This document shows, in pieces, positions 30,765 to 41,252 of a stretch of DNA of 56,385 nt. The stretch is from Kofleriaceae bacterium. Its GTDB lineage: Bacteria > Myxococcota_A > Polyangia > Haliangiales > Haliangiaceae. The notes below the pieces were generated by a model. It had not been told where the DNA came from. It saw nothing but the letters and a program-made list of their open reading frames with translations, and searched no databases. The position numbers and the translations under genes were made by a program. The stretch covers positions 1 to 56,385 of the forward strand of contig JANXOP010000170.1 in NCBI GenBank assembly GCA_025357755.1, read 5' to 3'. Position 1 is the first letter of the stretch. The number at the start of each line of letters is the position of its first letter.

Positions 30765-31909
30765 CTGCTGCCCGCCCGCGTGCCGAGGACTTCCTCGAGC
30801 TCGTCAACCGCGCTCGCCGAGGAGGGCTCAAGCTCTACATCGGATTTGCCGCGGGCGTCGGCAAGACGTACCGCATGCTCGAGGAGGCGCACGCGCTCCA
30901 GAAGCGTGGGGTGGATGTTGTGCTCGGCTTCATCGAGCCGCACACCCGGGCCGAGACGCTCGCGCTCGTCCCCGGGCTCGAGGTCGTGCCGCGCCGCTGT
31001 GTCGAATACCGCGCGGTCACGATCGAAGAGATGGATGTCGATGCGATCCTCGCACGCAAGCCAGCGATCTGTATCGTCGACGAGATTCCGCATACGAATG
31101 CACCGGGTAGCAAGAACAAGAAGCGCTACCAGGACGTCCAGGAGTTGCTCGCTGCGGGTATCAACGTGATCGGCGCGCTGAACATCCAGCACCTCGAATC
31201 GCTCAACGATGTCGTGACGAAGGTCTCCGGGGTCGCGATCCACGAGACCGTCCCCGATCGGTTCCTCAAAGAAGCGGTCCAGGTCGTCAACCTCGATCTC
31301 GCCGTCGAGGACCTGCTCGAGCGGCTCAAGTCCGGAAAGATCTATCAGCCCGAGAAGGTGCCGTGGGCTCTCGATCACTTCTTCAAGGACGCGAACCTCG
31401 CGACGTTGCGCGAGCTCGCCCTGCGCGAGGTCGCCGAATCGATCGAGCGGCAGAGTGAATCGAAGGCACGCACCGCGGCCGGTGAAGCGCGCGGCGTGCA
31501 CGGTCGCGTGATGGTGTGCATGTCGTCGTACCCGCCGCACGCCGAGACCTTGCTGCGCAAGGGCTCGCGGATGGCCGGCCGGCTCTCGGGCGATTGGTTC
31601 GTAGTCTACGTCGAGACCCCGCGAGAGACGCCCGAACGGATCGATGCCGAGGCCCAGCGCCACTTGCTCGGCAACATCGAGCTGGCGCGCGAGCTCGGTG
31701 CCGAGGTCGTGCGGTTGCGCGCGCGCGATCCGGTGCCCGCCCTGATCGATTTCGCGCGCTCGCATGACGTCGGCCATATCGTGATCGGCCGATCGGCACA
31801 GCCGTGGTGGCGCCAGTGGCTCGGTCGTTCGGTGCCGCTACGCTTGTTGCAAGAGGCCTACGACTTCGACGTCCACGTCGTCGCGATGGCGAAGGAGCCG
31901 CGAACATGA
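30761..31909 (+). CDS. Stand-alone KdpD N-terminal domain with Usp domain
   Basis: 382 residues, soluble. The KdpD domain has Walker A GFAAGVGKT (28-36), ICIVDEIPHTNAPGSKNKKR (Walker B-like, Asp107/Glu108), DVQELLAAGINVIGALNIQH and DDVVT-like LNDVVTKVSG. The C-terminal Usp domain (about 245-375) has VMVCMSSYPPHAETLLRKGS and HIVIGRSAQPWW. It stops where classical KdpD would enter the membrane, so it is the missing half of the kinase at 22287-23642. The GTG start overlaps kdpC, and its TGA overlaps the next kinase's ATG (ATGA). Known role of this part: nucleotide/second-messenger-dependent control of KdpD. Here it may act in trans on one or both kinases. Confidence 0.95.
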   Translation: MTAARPRAEDFLELVNRARRGGLKLYIGFAAGVGKTYRMLEEAHALQKRGVDVVLGFIEPHTRAETLALVPGLEVVPRRCVEYRAVTIEEMDVDAILARKPAICIVDEIPHTNAPGSKNKKRYQDVQELLAAGINVIGALNIQHLESLNDVVTKVSGVAIHETVPDRFLKEAVQVVNLDLAVEDLLERLKSGKIYQPEKVPWALDHFFKDANLATLRELALREVAESIERQSESKARTAAGEARGVHGRVMVCMSSYPPHAETLLRKGSRMAGRLSGDWFVVYVETPRETPERIDAEAQRHLLGNIELARELGAEVVRLRARDPVPALIDFARSHDVGHIVIGRSAQPWWRQWLGRSVPLRLLQEAYDFDVHVVAMAKEPRT

Positions 31910-33726
31910 GGATGCGCACGAAGCTCGTGCTCGCCCAGCTGCCCCTCGTGATCGCGCTCGGGCTCACGATCGTGATCGGCAGCTTCGTCACCGTAGACCT
32001 CGGCCGGGGCTCGCAGACGATCTTGCGCGACAATTATCGCAGCGTGCTCGGCGCCGAGCGGATGAAGGAAGCGGCTGAACGCGTCGATAGCGGCCTCGCC
32101 TTCGCGAGCCTCGGCCGGCATGCCCAGGGACTCGAACAGATCACGGAGCAGGAGCCACGGTTCGAGGCCGAGCTCGCAGCGCAAGAGGCAAACATCACCG
32201 AGGCTGGCGAACGCGAGGCGACGGTGCGGTTGCGCGCCGCCTGGACCGCGTACCGAGCGAGCGTCGACGAGCTCGTCCACGTCGAGGATCTCCACGATCG
32301 CTACTTCGATGCGCTGCCGAAGTTCTTGGCCGTCAAGGCCGCCGCCGATACCGTGCTCGCGCTCAATCAAGATGCGATGTCCGCGAAGAGCGATCGCGCC
32401 GGCGAGCTCGCGAATCGCTCGAACACGTGGCTGATCACGATCTCGCTGCTCGGCCTCGTGGTCGCCATCGTGGCCTCCAGCATCATCACCACTCGCGTGC
32501 TGCGCCCGCTCTCGGTGCTCGGTCAGACCGCACGCCGGCTCGGCGAGGGCGACCTCGTGGTCCGCGCGCGCGTCGATAGCGGCGACGAGATCGGTGAGGT
32601 CGCCCGCGAGCTCAACACGATGGCCGAGCACCTCCAGAAGTATCGCGATAGCTCGCTCGGTGACTTGCTCGAGGCTCAACTCGCGGCGCAGGCAACGATC
32701 GATAGCTTGCCAGACCCGGTGCTCGTGGTCGCCCTCGACGGTGCGCTTCGCCACGCGAACGACGCCGCGGAGACTGTCCTCAAGACGCACGCCGAGCAAG
32801 GCCTCAACGGTATGGCGACCGCAGAGCCCGAGGTCCGCGCGGTGGTCGAGAAGCTCCGGTTGCACGTCGCGGGCGGGCATGGGGCGTACGTGCCGAAGGG
32901 CCTCGACGAAGCCGTGCGCGTGGTCGCCAGCGAAGGTGATCGCTTGCTGTTGCCGCGTGCCGCGCCGATGTACGCCGAGGAGGGCAATGTCGTCGGTGTG
33001 ACGATCGTGTTCCAGGATGTCACGCGCCTGCATCGGTTCGAAGAGCTTCGCAATGACCTCGTCGCGACCGTCGCGCACGAGTTCCGCACGCCGCTGACCT
33101 CGCTGCGCATGGCGGTCCACATGCTCGCGGAAGAGATCGTCGGACCGCTGACCACCAAGCAGGCCGAGCTCGTCTTCGCCGCGCGCGAGGAGTGCGATCG
33201 CTTGCAATCGATCGTCGACGAGCTGCTCGATCTATCGCGGATCGAAGCGGATCGTGTCGAGCTCCACAAGAGCGAGCAGGATCCCGAGGAGCTCGTGTCC
33301 ACGGCGTTCGAAGCTCAGCACTCGGCCGCCACGACGAAGCACGTGACGCTGCGCTCGCAGCTCCTGCCCGGGATGCCAAAAGTCGAGGTCGATCGCGAAC
33401 GCATCGGCCTGGTGTTCGCGAACATCATCAGCAATGCGATCCATCACGGCCCGGCGAACAGCACGGTCACCGTCCGCGCGAAGTCTGTCGGTGATCACGT
33501 GCGGTTCGAGGTCAGCGATGAAGGCCCGGGTGTCCCCCCGGAGTTTCGCGAGGCGATCTTCGACAAGTACATGCGCGCGCCAGGTGCCGCGACGGGCGGC
33601 GCGGGACTCGGCCTGTTCATCGCGCGCGAGAACGTGCGCGCGCACGGTGGCGAGATCGGGATCTCGAGCGAACAGCCCGGCACCACGATCTGGTTCACCG
33701 TGAAGGCCGCGGCTCAGGCGCCGTAG
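31906..33726 (+). CDS. Sensor histidine kinase (periplasmic domain-HAMP-PAS-HisKA-HATPase)
   Basis: 606 residues from the ATG at 31906. TM1 is at about 8-30, a helical periplasmic domain spans about 31-170, and TM2 is at about 173-195. HAMP follows (RPLSVLGQTARRLGEGDL), then PAS (about 265-370, IDSLPDPVLVVALDGALRHAN). HisKA shows VATVAHEFRTPLTSLRM (His391), and HATPase shows NIISNAIHHGP, DEGPGVP and GGAGLGLFIARENV. All catalytic parts are present. It is translationally coupled to the KdpD N-terminal protein, which may feed nucleotide or turgor signals into it. Its stop overlaps, tail to tail, the end of an NtrC-type regulator, the likely partner. Confidence 0.93.
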   Translation: MRMRTKLVLAQLPLVIALGLTIVIGSFVTVDLGRGSQTILRDNYRSVLGAERMKEAAERVDSGLAFASLGRHAQGLEQITEQEPRFEAELAAQEANITEAGEREATVRLRAAWTAYRASVDELVHVEDLHDRYFDALPKFLAVKAAADTVLALNQDAMSAKSDRAGELANRSNTWLITISLLGLVVAIVASSIITTRVLRPLSVLGQTARRLGEGDLVVRARVDSGDEIGEVARELNTMAEHLQKYRDSSLGDLLEAQLAAQATIDSLPDPVLVVALDGALRHANDAAETVLKTHAEQGLNGMATAEPEVRAVVEKLRLHVAGGHGAYVPKGLDEAVRVVASEGDRLLLPRAAPMYAEEGNVVGVTIVFQDVTRLHRFEELRNDLVATVAHEFRTPLTSLRMAVHMLAEEIVGPLTTKQAELVFAAREECDRLQSIVDELLDLSRIEADRVELHKSEQDPEELVSTAFEAQHSAATTKHVTLRSQLLPGMPKVEVDRERIGLVFANIISNAIHHGPANSTVTVRAKSVGDHVRFEVSDEGPGVPPEFREAIFDKYMRAPGAATGGAGLGLFIARENVRAHGGEIGISSEQPGTTIWFTVKAAAQAP

Positions 33727-35069
33727 CGCTTGCGCTTGCGATACAGCGTCGAGGAGTCGATGCCGAGGACCTTGGCGGCGTCATCGAGCGTCGGCGTGCG
33801 CGCCACGATGCGTTCGATGTGATCGCGTTCGACCTGGTCGAGCGTGAAATCACCGCCGAGCCGGGCGATGGCCTCGGTGTGCGGCACGATCCGGTCGGGC
33901 AGGGCCTCGAGCCCGAGCACGGGACTCGGGAACAGGATCGTGGCGCGCTCCATCGCATTGCGCAGCTCGCGCACGTTGCCAGGCCACGTATAGGTACGCA
34001 GAGCGCGCTCGGCATCGCTGGTGAGCGAGGGCGTTGCGCGATTCGCGGCGCGCGCGAAGAACTCGAGGAACTTGCGCGCCATGGGCAGGATGTCTTCGCC
34101 GCGGTCGCGCAGCGGCGGCACGTGGATCTCGACGACGTTGAGCCGAAACAGCAGGTCCTCGCGAAACCGGCCGGCCGCGACATCGGCGTCGAGATCGCGG
34201 TTCGTCGCAGCGACGACGCGAACATCCGCGTGGCGCGTTCGGGTCTCGCCGACGCGCTCGAACTCCTTGTCCTGGACGAAGCGCAGGAGCTTGGCCTGGA
34301 GCGGTGGCGTGATCTCCCCGATCTCGTCGAGCAGCAGCGTGCCGCCCTCCGCCGCTTCGACGCGCCCGGCTTGATCGCGGACCGCACCGGTGAACGAGCC
34401 GATCGCATGCCCGAATAACTCGCTCGCGAGCAGGTCCTCCGACAGCGTCGGGCAGTTGACGGTCACGTACGAGTGCGTCGTCCGCTTGCTGCGCGCGTGG
34501 ATGAAGCGCGCGAGCACGCTCTTGCCGGTGCCGTTCTCGCCTCGTAGCAGGATGGGGGCATCGCTCTGCGCGGCCCGCGCGGCGAGCTCGAACGCGGCGA
34601 CCATCTTCGGCGCATCGGAGGCGACCTCGATGCCAGGTAGCTCGGTCGCGACCTGCGACTCGAGGTCCGCGAGCTTGCGCTCGGTCGCGCGCCGCGCGAG
34701 CACCTGTTCGACGACGTGGCGGATCTGCGCGGGCGTGAACGGCTTCGCGACGTAGTCGATCGCGCCGAGCTTCATCGCCTGGACGGCGGTATCGATCGTC
34801 GCGTAGGCGGTCACCACGATCACGGCGAGCCCGGGGCGCGCGGCGAGTAGGCGGGGCAGGAGGGCGAGGCCATCCTCGGTTCCGAGCCGCAGGTCGAGGA
34901 AGGCAAGCTCGAACACCGCGCGGTCGACGGCCGCGAGCGCAGTCTCGGTCGAGCTCACCGCGGTCACGGTGCAGCCCATGCTCTCGAGACACATCGTCAG
35001 TGTCGCGCGGATGTTCTTCTCGTCGTCGACGACGAGCACGCGCGCCGAATGCTCTCGCTTGGCCGCCAT
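33714..35069 (-). CDS. NtrC-family sigma-54-dependent response regulator
   Basis: 451 residues from the ATG at 35069. The receiver (10-125) has VVDDEKN, phospho-acceptor Asp59 in [11 protein letters not shown] and YVAKPF. The AAA+ domain has Walker [25 protein letters not shown] (Ser in place of the first Ala of GAFTGA), Walker [11 protein letters not shown] and [15 protein letters not shown]. The Fis-type helix-turn-helix has [20 protein letters not shown]. It activates sigma-54 promoters. The convergent neighbour is the histidine kinase at 31906, and a possible sigma-54 promoter for the cation antiporter lies just upstream of its own start on the other strand. The frame is open beyond 35069 but lacks receiver features. 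Confidence 0.95.
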   Translation of the reverse strand: MAAKREHSARVLVVDDEKNIRATLTMCLESMGCTVTAVSSTETALAAVDRAVFELAFLDLRLGTEDGLALLPRLLAARPGLAVIVVTAYATIDTAVQAMKLGAIDYVAKPFTPAQIRHVVEQVLARRATERKLADLESQVATELPGIEVASDAPKMVAAFELAARAAQSDAPILLRGENGTGKSVLARFIHARSKRTTHSYVTVNCPTLSEDLLASELFGHAIGSFTGAVRDQAGRVEAAEGGTLLLDEIGEITPPLQAKLLRFVQDKEFERVGETRTRHADVRVVAATNRDLDADVAAGRFREDLLFRLNVVEIHVPPLRDRGEDILPMARKFLEFFARAANRATPSLTSDAERALRTYTWPGNVRELRNAMERATILFPSPVLGLEALPDRIVPHTEAIARLGGDFTLDQVERDHIERIVARTPTLDDAAKVLGIDSSTLYRKRKRYGA

Positions 35070-35108
35070 GCTCGGGGACCTTAGCACCGTGGTAACATCG
35101 CGGGCGAA

Positions 35109-35124
35109 GGGTGCAGCGCTTGCT
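35109..35124 (+). promoter_or_regulatory. Candidate sigma-54 promoter of the cation antiporter gene
   Basis: GGGTGC-N5-TTGCT keeps the essential GG and GC with ten bases between them and a full TTGC -12 element. The -24 block matches TGGCAC at three of six positions. The start would be near 35135, leaving room for GGAG before the ATG at 35164. Chance matches are common in G+C-rich DNA. Confidence 0.3.
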
Positions 35125-35163
35125 GCAGGAAGGAGCTGGTCGGGCCGCCAGCTCGGGAGCCCC

Positions 35164-36384
35164 ATGTCGGACATCGAGATCGCGGCGGTCATCCTGTGCC
35201 TCACGGCAGGGCTCGCCTACATCAACGCCCGCTACATCAAATTGCCGACTGGTATCGGCTTGATGGCCATCGCGTTGGTCGGCTCGCTCGTGGTGATCGT
35301 GCTCGACAACACCGGCGTGATCTCTGCGTCGCGCTTCGAGCACGTGGTCGCGCGCGCCAACTTCGGCGATACGTTGCTGCACGGCATGCTCGGCATGATG
35401 CTGTTCGCGGGCGCGATGCAGCTCGATGTCGGGGCGTTGCGAGAGCAACGCCTGCCGGTCGTGGTGCTCGCCCTCGGCGGTACCTTGATCTCGACCGTGC
35501 TCGTCGGCGGCGCGGTCTACGCCGTGTTCGGTGTCCTCGGTCATGCGCTGCCGCTGCTCGATGCCATGCTGTTCGGTGCCCTGATCTCGCCGACCGATCC
35601 GATCGCGGTGCTGTCGGTGCTCAAGGTCTCGCACGTACCGAAGGAGCTCGCGATCCAGATCGCGGGCGAGTCGCTGTTCAACGATGGCGTGGGCGTGGTC
35701 GTGTTCACGGTCGTGCTCGCGGCCGCCTCGGGAGATCACGTCACCGTCGGCGGTGCCGTGTGGTTGTTCGTCAAGGTCGCCTTCGGTGGCGTGGCGTTCG
35801 GGCTCGCGATGGGCGTGCTCGGTCGCTACCTCCTGCGGGGGCTGCACGACTACGCCGTGCAGGTGCTGATCACGCTCGCGCTCGTGCTCGGCGGCTACGC
35901 GCTCGCCGAGGACCTTGGCCTGTCGGCGCCGCTCGCCGCGGTCGTCGCGGGCCTCGTCGTGGGTCGCGTCGAGCGGGTTGCCGATGATCACCTCGTGGTG
36001 TTCTGGGAGATGATCGACGAGATCCTCAACGCGATCCTGTTCTTGATGCTCGGTCTCGAGGCGACCCGCTTGGTCGTCACGACACCGCTCGCGATCGCGG
36101 CGGTGATCACGGTGCCGCTCGTGCTCGCGGCGCGGCTCGCCTCGGTCGCGGCCTCGGTCACGGTGATCCGTCCGTTCTCCGGCAAGGCGAGCACGCACGC
36201 CCTCGCGATCCTCACGTGGGGTGGGCTGCGCGGCGGTCTCTCGGTCGCGCTCGCGCTCTCGCTCCCCGCGGGGCCCCATCGCGACGAGCTGCTCGCGATG
36301 ACCTACGCGGTCGTGTGCTTCGCGATCCTCGTGCAGGGATTGACGCTCTCGAAGCTGCTACGCCACTTCGGACTGAGTTCGTAG
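35164..36384 (+). CDS. Na+/H+ or K+/H+ antiporter, CPA1 (NhaP) family
   Basis: 406 residues from the ATG at 35164, about 12-13 membrane helices. Signatures are LFAGAMQLDV, FGALISPTDPIAVLSVLK (conserved Pro-Thr-Asp-Pro), IAGESLFNDGVGVVVF (the Asn-Asp ion-binding pair), FLMLGLEATRL and TWGGLRGGLSVALALSLP. These fit CPA1 exchangers such as NhaP and CvrA. It exchanges monovalent cations for protons across the inner membrane. There is no C-terminal TrkA domain, unlike NhaP2. Its place beside the Kdp island suggests K+ or Na+ homeostasis. Confidence 0.93.
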   Translation: MSDIEIAAVILCLTAGLAYINARYIKLPTGIGLMAIALVGSLVVIVLDNTGVISASRFEHVVARANFGDTLLHGMLGMMLFAGAMQLDVGALREQRLPVVVLALGGTLISTVLVGGAVYAVFGVLGHALPLLDAMLFGALISPTDPIAVLSVLKVSHVPKELAIQIAGESLFNDGVGVVVFTVVLAAASGDHVTVGGAVWLFVKVAFGGVAFGLAMGVLGRYLLRGLHDYAVQVLITLALVLGGYALAEDLGLSAPLAAVVAGLVVGRVERVADDHLVVFWEMIDEILNAILFLMLGLEATRLVVTTPLAIAAVITVPLVLAARLASVAASVTVIRPFSGKASTHALAILTWGGLRGGLSVALALSLPAGPHRDELLAMTYAVVCFAILVQGLTLSKLLRHFGLSS

Positions 36385-36386
36385 CG

Positions 36387-36860
36387 CTATCGGGCGAGCA
36401 TCGGGATCAGCGCGAGCACGGCGTAGCGACCGGCGCGGCACCCGAACGTGACGAGCGTGAACGTCCAGAAGCGCATGTGCAGGATCGGCTTCGCGATGAA
36501 GCCGATCAGCCACATCGGCGGCAGTCCGACCGATGCGGCGAAGAAGAACATCGTCTTGGGATAGCGATTCCAACGCTCGATCCTCGGTCGCCACTTCGCG
36601 AGGATCGGCTTGATTCTCGCGTGCTCGAGCCCGCTGGTGCCCGCGAAGTAGCACACGGTCTTCGAGAGCTGATGGCCGATCGCCGCGAGCAGGACGAGCG
36701 CTACAAACTCGGGCCAGGTCACCGGTCGGAGCGCGCAATAGCCGACGAGGAACGCCTCGACACTGATCAGCGGGAACATGCCCGCGCAGAACGAGATCAC
36801 GAGGCTCGCGCCATACACCCCGAACAGCTCGAGGATGTGGTCGCTCATGTAGTTGCGCAC
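36387..36860 (-). CDS. Small VTT/DedA-like membrane protein
   Basis: 157 residues from a GTG at 36860, or 153 from the ATG at 36848. Four or five hydrophobic segments. LISVEAFLVGYCAL is followed by LVLLAAIGHQLSKTVCYFAG, and FFAASVGLPPMWLIGFIAKP resembles the re-entrant-helix pattern of VTT (SNARE-associated/DedA, YqaA) proteins, some of which scramble lipids. Family call is moderate. It follows glpD by 43 bases on the same strand and converges tightly on the antiporter (2 bases). Confidence 0.75.
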   Translation of the reverse strand: MRNYMSDHILELFGVYGASLVISFCAGMFPLISVEAFLVGYCALRPVTWPEFVALVLLAAIGHQLSKTVCYFAGTSGLEHARIKPILAKWRPRIERWNRYPKTMFFFAASVGLPPMWLIGFIAKPILHMRFWTFTLVTFGCRAGRYAVLALIPMLAR

Positions 36861-36903
36861 TGCCTGCGGCAGTGCTGCGGGCGGGGCGCAAGCTCCGGCT
36901 TGC

Positions 36904-38580
36904 TCATGGGATCGTAGCAGCCGTGCGCCAGCGCCGGCTGGTCTCGACTTCGGCGCGATACACGGCGAGCTGCGACGCGATCATCGCGGCGTCGAAGCCA
37001 TGGATGGTCGAGAGCATCGCCGCCACGCGGTCGCAGACACCGAGACCTTGATCGCGTGCCACGAGGAGCAGGGGCACGCGCCGCGCGAGGACATCCTCGA
37101 CGGTGCGTGCGAGATCGTCGCGTGCAGCGAACTCGATCTCGGCCCACACGTAGGAGAGCTCGGGATCGATGCGCTCGCCGAGGCTGCGATCGGCAGCGAT
37201 CATCACCCCGAGTTGTGGGGCGCGTGCCCCGTACACGCCGCACAAGTGTGTCGCGGTATCGACGTCGAGCCCGAAATCCGTCATCAGGCGACGACCGATC
37301 GCCGCGACTCCCTCGAGGTTCGAGGTCTCGAGCCCGATCGCACCAGGCAGCGGCCGATGCTTGGTGGTCTCCTTGTGATTCATCGGCTCGTCGTCCAGCT
37401 CGCGCAGCAGCTCGAGCGTCTTGCCGACGGTCTCGCGCGCCATCCGGCGATAGGTCGTGAGCTTGCCGCCCGCGATGATCACGAGGCCGTCGCTGCGCGT
37501 GAAGATCTCGTGCTCGCGGGAGACCGAGCTCTCGTCGACCCCATCTACCTTCGGGGGCGGCGCGATCAGCGGACGCAAGCCGGCCCACGTCGCGATCACG
37601 TCCTCGGGCTGGAGGTTCGCGCCGGGGACGTAGCCGTTGCCGCTGTCGCACAGATACTTCACGTCGTCGGCATCCGCGGCGACGTCGTCGGCGGTGCCCT
37701 CGAAATCGGTATCGGTCGTGCCGAGCACGCTGCGATCGCGCCACGGCAGCGCGAACATCACGCGGCCATCGACCGGCGAGATCAAGGTGATCGCTCGCGC
37801 GAGTGGCAGGCGTTCCCGCGGCAGCACGATGTGCACGCCCTTGGTGCGACGGAGGAGCGGGCGTGGCTTGGCACCATCGCGGGAGAGCTCGAACTTTTGG
37901 ATCATCTCGTCGGTCCACGCACCGGCCGCGAGGATCACCGCGCGCGCCGTGACGCTCCACTCTCTACCGGTCAACCGGTCGCGTACGGCGACACCGGTGA
38001 TCCGGCGATCCGCGCCACGCTCGAACCGGACGACCTCGGTGTACGTGTGGCATTCGGCGCCGAGCGAGATGGCATCGATCGCGTTCTCGAGTACGAGCCG
38101 CGCGTCGTCGGTCGCGCAGTCGTAGTACTCCAGCACGCCGCGCAGCCCGGCGGGCTGGAGCTGGGGCTCGAGGGCGAGTGCGGCCTTGGTGCCGCGAAAC
38201 GCGCGGTGCAGCCGCGGCACGCGGAACATCGCGAGCGAATCGTAGATCCACAGGCCGAGGTTCATGACCTCGAAGCCGGGGCGCACGCCCTGGTAGATCG
38301 GGATCAAGAACGGCAGCGGTCGCACGAGGTGAGGCGCGACCCGGGTCTGGACGTTGCGCTCCGATACCGACTCGAACACGAGGCGAATCTCGCCGTGCTC
38401 GAGGTAGCGCAGCCCACCATGGATCAGCTTGCTCGACTTCGAGGACGTACCGGAGGCGTAGTCGGACTTCTCGAACAACGCGACCTTCATGCCGCGCAGC
38501 GCGGCATCTCGAGCGATGCCGGCACCCGTGATTCCGCCGCCGATCACGACGAGGTCATACGCAGGTGCAGTCGCCGCCAC
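36904..38580 (-). CDS. glpD: Glycerol-3-phosphate dehydrogenase (FAD, aerobic type)
   Basis: 558 residues. YDLVVIGGGITGAGIARDAA is the FAD-binding GxGxxG motif. It is followed by GTSSKSSKLIHGGLRYLEHG, ILAAGAWTDEM, KGVHIVLPRERLPL, PWRDRSVLGTTDTDFEG and IIAGGKLTTYRRMA, all typical of GlpD. The C-terminal helical domain (about 400-550) is present. It oxidises glycerol-3-phosphate to dihydroxyacetone phosphate and passes electrons to quinone at the inner membrane. No glpK or glpF nearby. It is last but one in the minus-strand gene run, 56 bases after the lipoprotein gene. Confidence 0.98.
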   Translation of the reverse strand: MAATAPAYDLVVIGGGITGAGIARDAALRGMKVALFEKSDYASGTSSKSSKLIHGGLRYLEHGEIRLVFESVSERNVQTRVAPHLVRPLPFLIPIYQGVRPGFEVMNLGLWIYDSLAMFRVPRLHRAFRGTKAALALEPQLQPAGLRGVLEYYDCATDDARLVLENAIDAISLGAECHTYTEVVRFERGADRRITGVAVRDRLTGREWSVTARAVILAAGAWTDEMIQKFELSRDGAKPRPLLRRTKGVHIVLPRERLPLARAITLISPVDGRVMFALPWRDRSVLGTTDTDFEGTADDVAADADDVKYLCDSGNGYVPGANLQPEDVIATWAGLRPLIAPPPKVDGVDESSVSREHEIFTRSDGLVIIAGGKLTTYRRMARETVGKTLELLRELDDEPMNHKETTKHRPLPGAIGLETSNLEGVAAIGRRLMTDFGLDVDTATHLCGVYGARAPQLGVMIAADRSLGERIDPELSYVWAEIEFAARDDLARTVEDVLARRVPLLLVARDQGLGVCDRVAAMLSTIHGFDAAMIASQLAVYRAEVETSRRWRTAATIP

Positions 38581-38636
38581 GCCTTACGATGGCGCCGGTG
38601 GCCTAGTGCGTCAAGCCTGAGCCCCGCTACTTCGCG

Positions 38637-39763
38637 CTACTTCGCGACGAGCATGACGCTGCGCTGACCGTTTTTGGACCGTTTCGCGAGCTCGGTCGCG
38701 AGCTGTTGCGCGGTCATCTCGCCGCTGACGACTAGCTTGTCAGCCTTGTCAGCCTTGTCACCCTTGTCACCCTTGTCACCCTTGTCACCACTGTTGAGCG
38801 CCACCGGAATCGTCCCGGTGAGGTCCCAGCCTTCGGGGGCGCCATGCGCATTCACCGCGAGATACACCGGCGCGACCTTGGCCGCCGTCGCGGCCGTCGC
38901 GACCAGCTGCTGCGCCGGTGCGGCGACTGCTGCGAGGATCGTGATCGAGGTCGCCGGATCACCGGCCGCGAGCTTGGTCAGCGCCGCGCCGAGCTGGTCG
39001 GGCTTCACCGTCTCACCGGGATAGTTGCCGAGGTCGACCGTCAACCCGGTCCCGCTCATCCGCGCACGCGGTAGCTTCGCGACGTGGATCCCGTCACCCA
39101 TCACGGTGATAGCGATGGGGCCCGCGGTCGGTGAGACGCCCTCTTCGAGATCCGGAAGCGTCAGCCCGGAACCCGAGATCGAGACCGCAGGCAGCGGCAG
39201 CTCGAGCGCCGCTAGGAGGTTCGCGGTGTTACCACCGTGCGCCGCCGCAGCACGGGCGATCCGATCGAGGGCGTAGTACGGCGCATTCGTGAACCGGCTA
39301 TCCGGCACGGCGCTGACCTCGGCTTTGCACATGTCGCCGAGGTTGCGCCACGGTGTGCGCGAGTTCGTCCCACGCGCCGCATCGAGCGTGCCGAGGAAGC
39401 GCTGCTTCGCGTTCGGGTTGCAGTAGCCGCACGTCGCCATCGCGTTCTCGATCTGGAGCCGGGTCGGGCCCTTCTCCGAGGACGGACGATTCCACTGGAG
39501 GATCGGCATCCAATCGCCGCACACCGCGCAGCCCTCGATCACGAGCTGCGGGCGAACGTCGAGCGGCTCCGTCGCGGCCTTGCGAAGCGCCGTGTTGCAC
39601 GCGGTCCAATCGACGGGTGGTGCGATCGGCGCATCGACGATGATCGGATGGACAAAGCCCGCGGCGCCGGACCCACTGCCGGTGCTCGCCTGATCGTGCG
39701 AGCCCTTGCACGCGGTCACCAGCGCGAGCGCGATCACGCAGCACGCCAGGTCGCTGCTCCGCA

Positions 39764-39764
<1 letters not shown>
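38637..39764 (-). CDS. Lipoprotein with GDK repeats near the C-terminus
   Basis: 375 residues from the ATG at 39764; a TTG one codon earlier is possible. Signal peptide with lipobox LVTAC, then a KGSHDQASTGSGSGAAG linker. The first half has cysteine pairs (GCAVCGDW, TCGYCNP) and other cysteines, suggesting disulphides or metal binding. The second half is beta-rich (VSISGSGLTLPDLEEG, ITVMGDGIHVAKLPRA) and resembles the ExbD/TolR-like periplasmic pattern VYLAVNAHGAP. It includes a tandem Gly-Asp-Lys/Ala-Asp-Lys run coded by a 9-bp repeat. The ATG overlaps the stop of the FHA activator gene (TGATG), so they are coupled. Confidence 0.85.
38736..38789. repeat. 9-bp tandem repeat inside the lipoprotein gene
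   Basis: Six in-frame units of 9 bases: CTTGTCAGC twice, then CTTGTCACC four times on the plus strand. On the coding (minus) strand they give Gly-Asp-Lys and Ala-Asp-Lys triplets. Being a multiple of three, slippage would change protein length without a frameshift. Confidence 0.95.
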
Positions 39765-41134
<1,370 letters not shown>

Positions 41135-41252
41135 GTCGCCTTGGATGGTTGTACCGCGCCGACGCCTCACGAACCAAGCGACGAGGGCAAGTCCCGCAAG
41201 TTCGACCGGGTGGGGGCGATCGCGGCCACTGGAACCGCAGAAATGGGCCCTG

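Noticed and set aside
33850..36279. 809-residue minus-strand frame across the NtrC-type regulator and antiporter
   Set aside because: Overlaps two certain genes in the wrong frame and is Arg/Glu-rich throughout.
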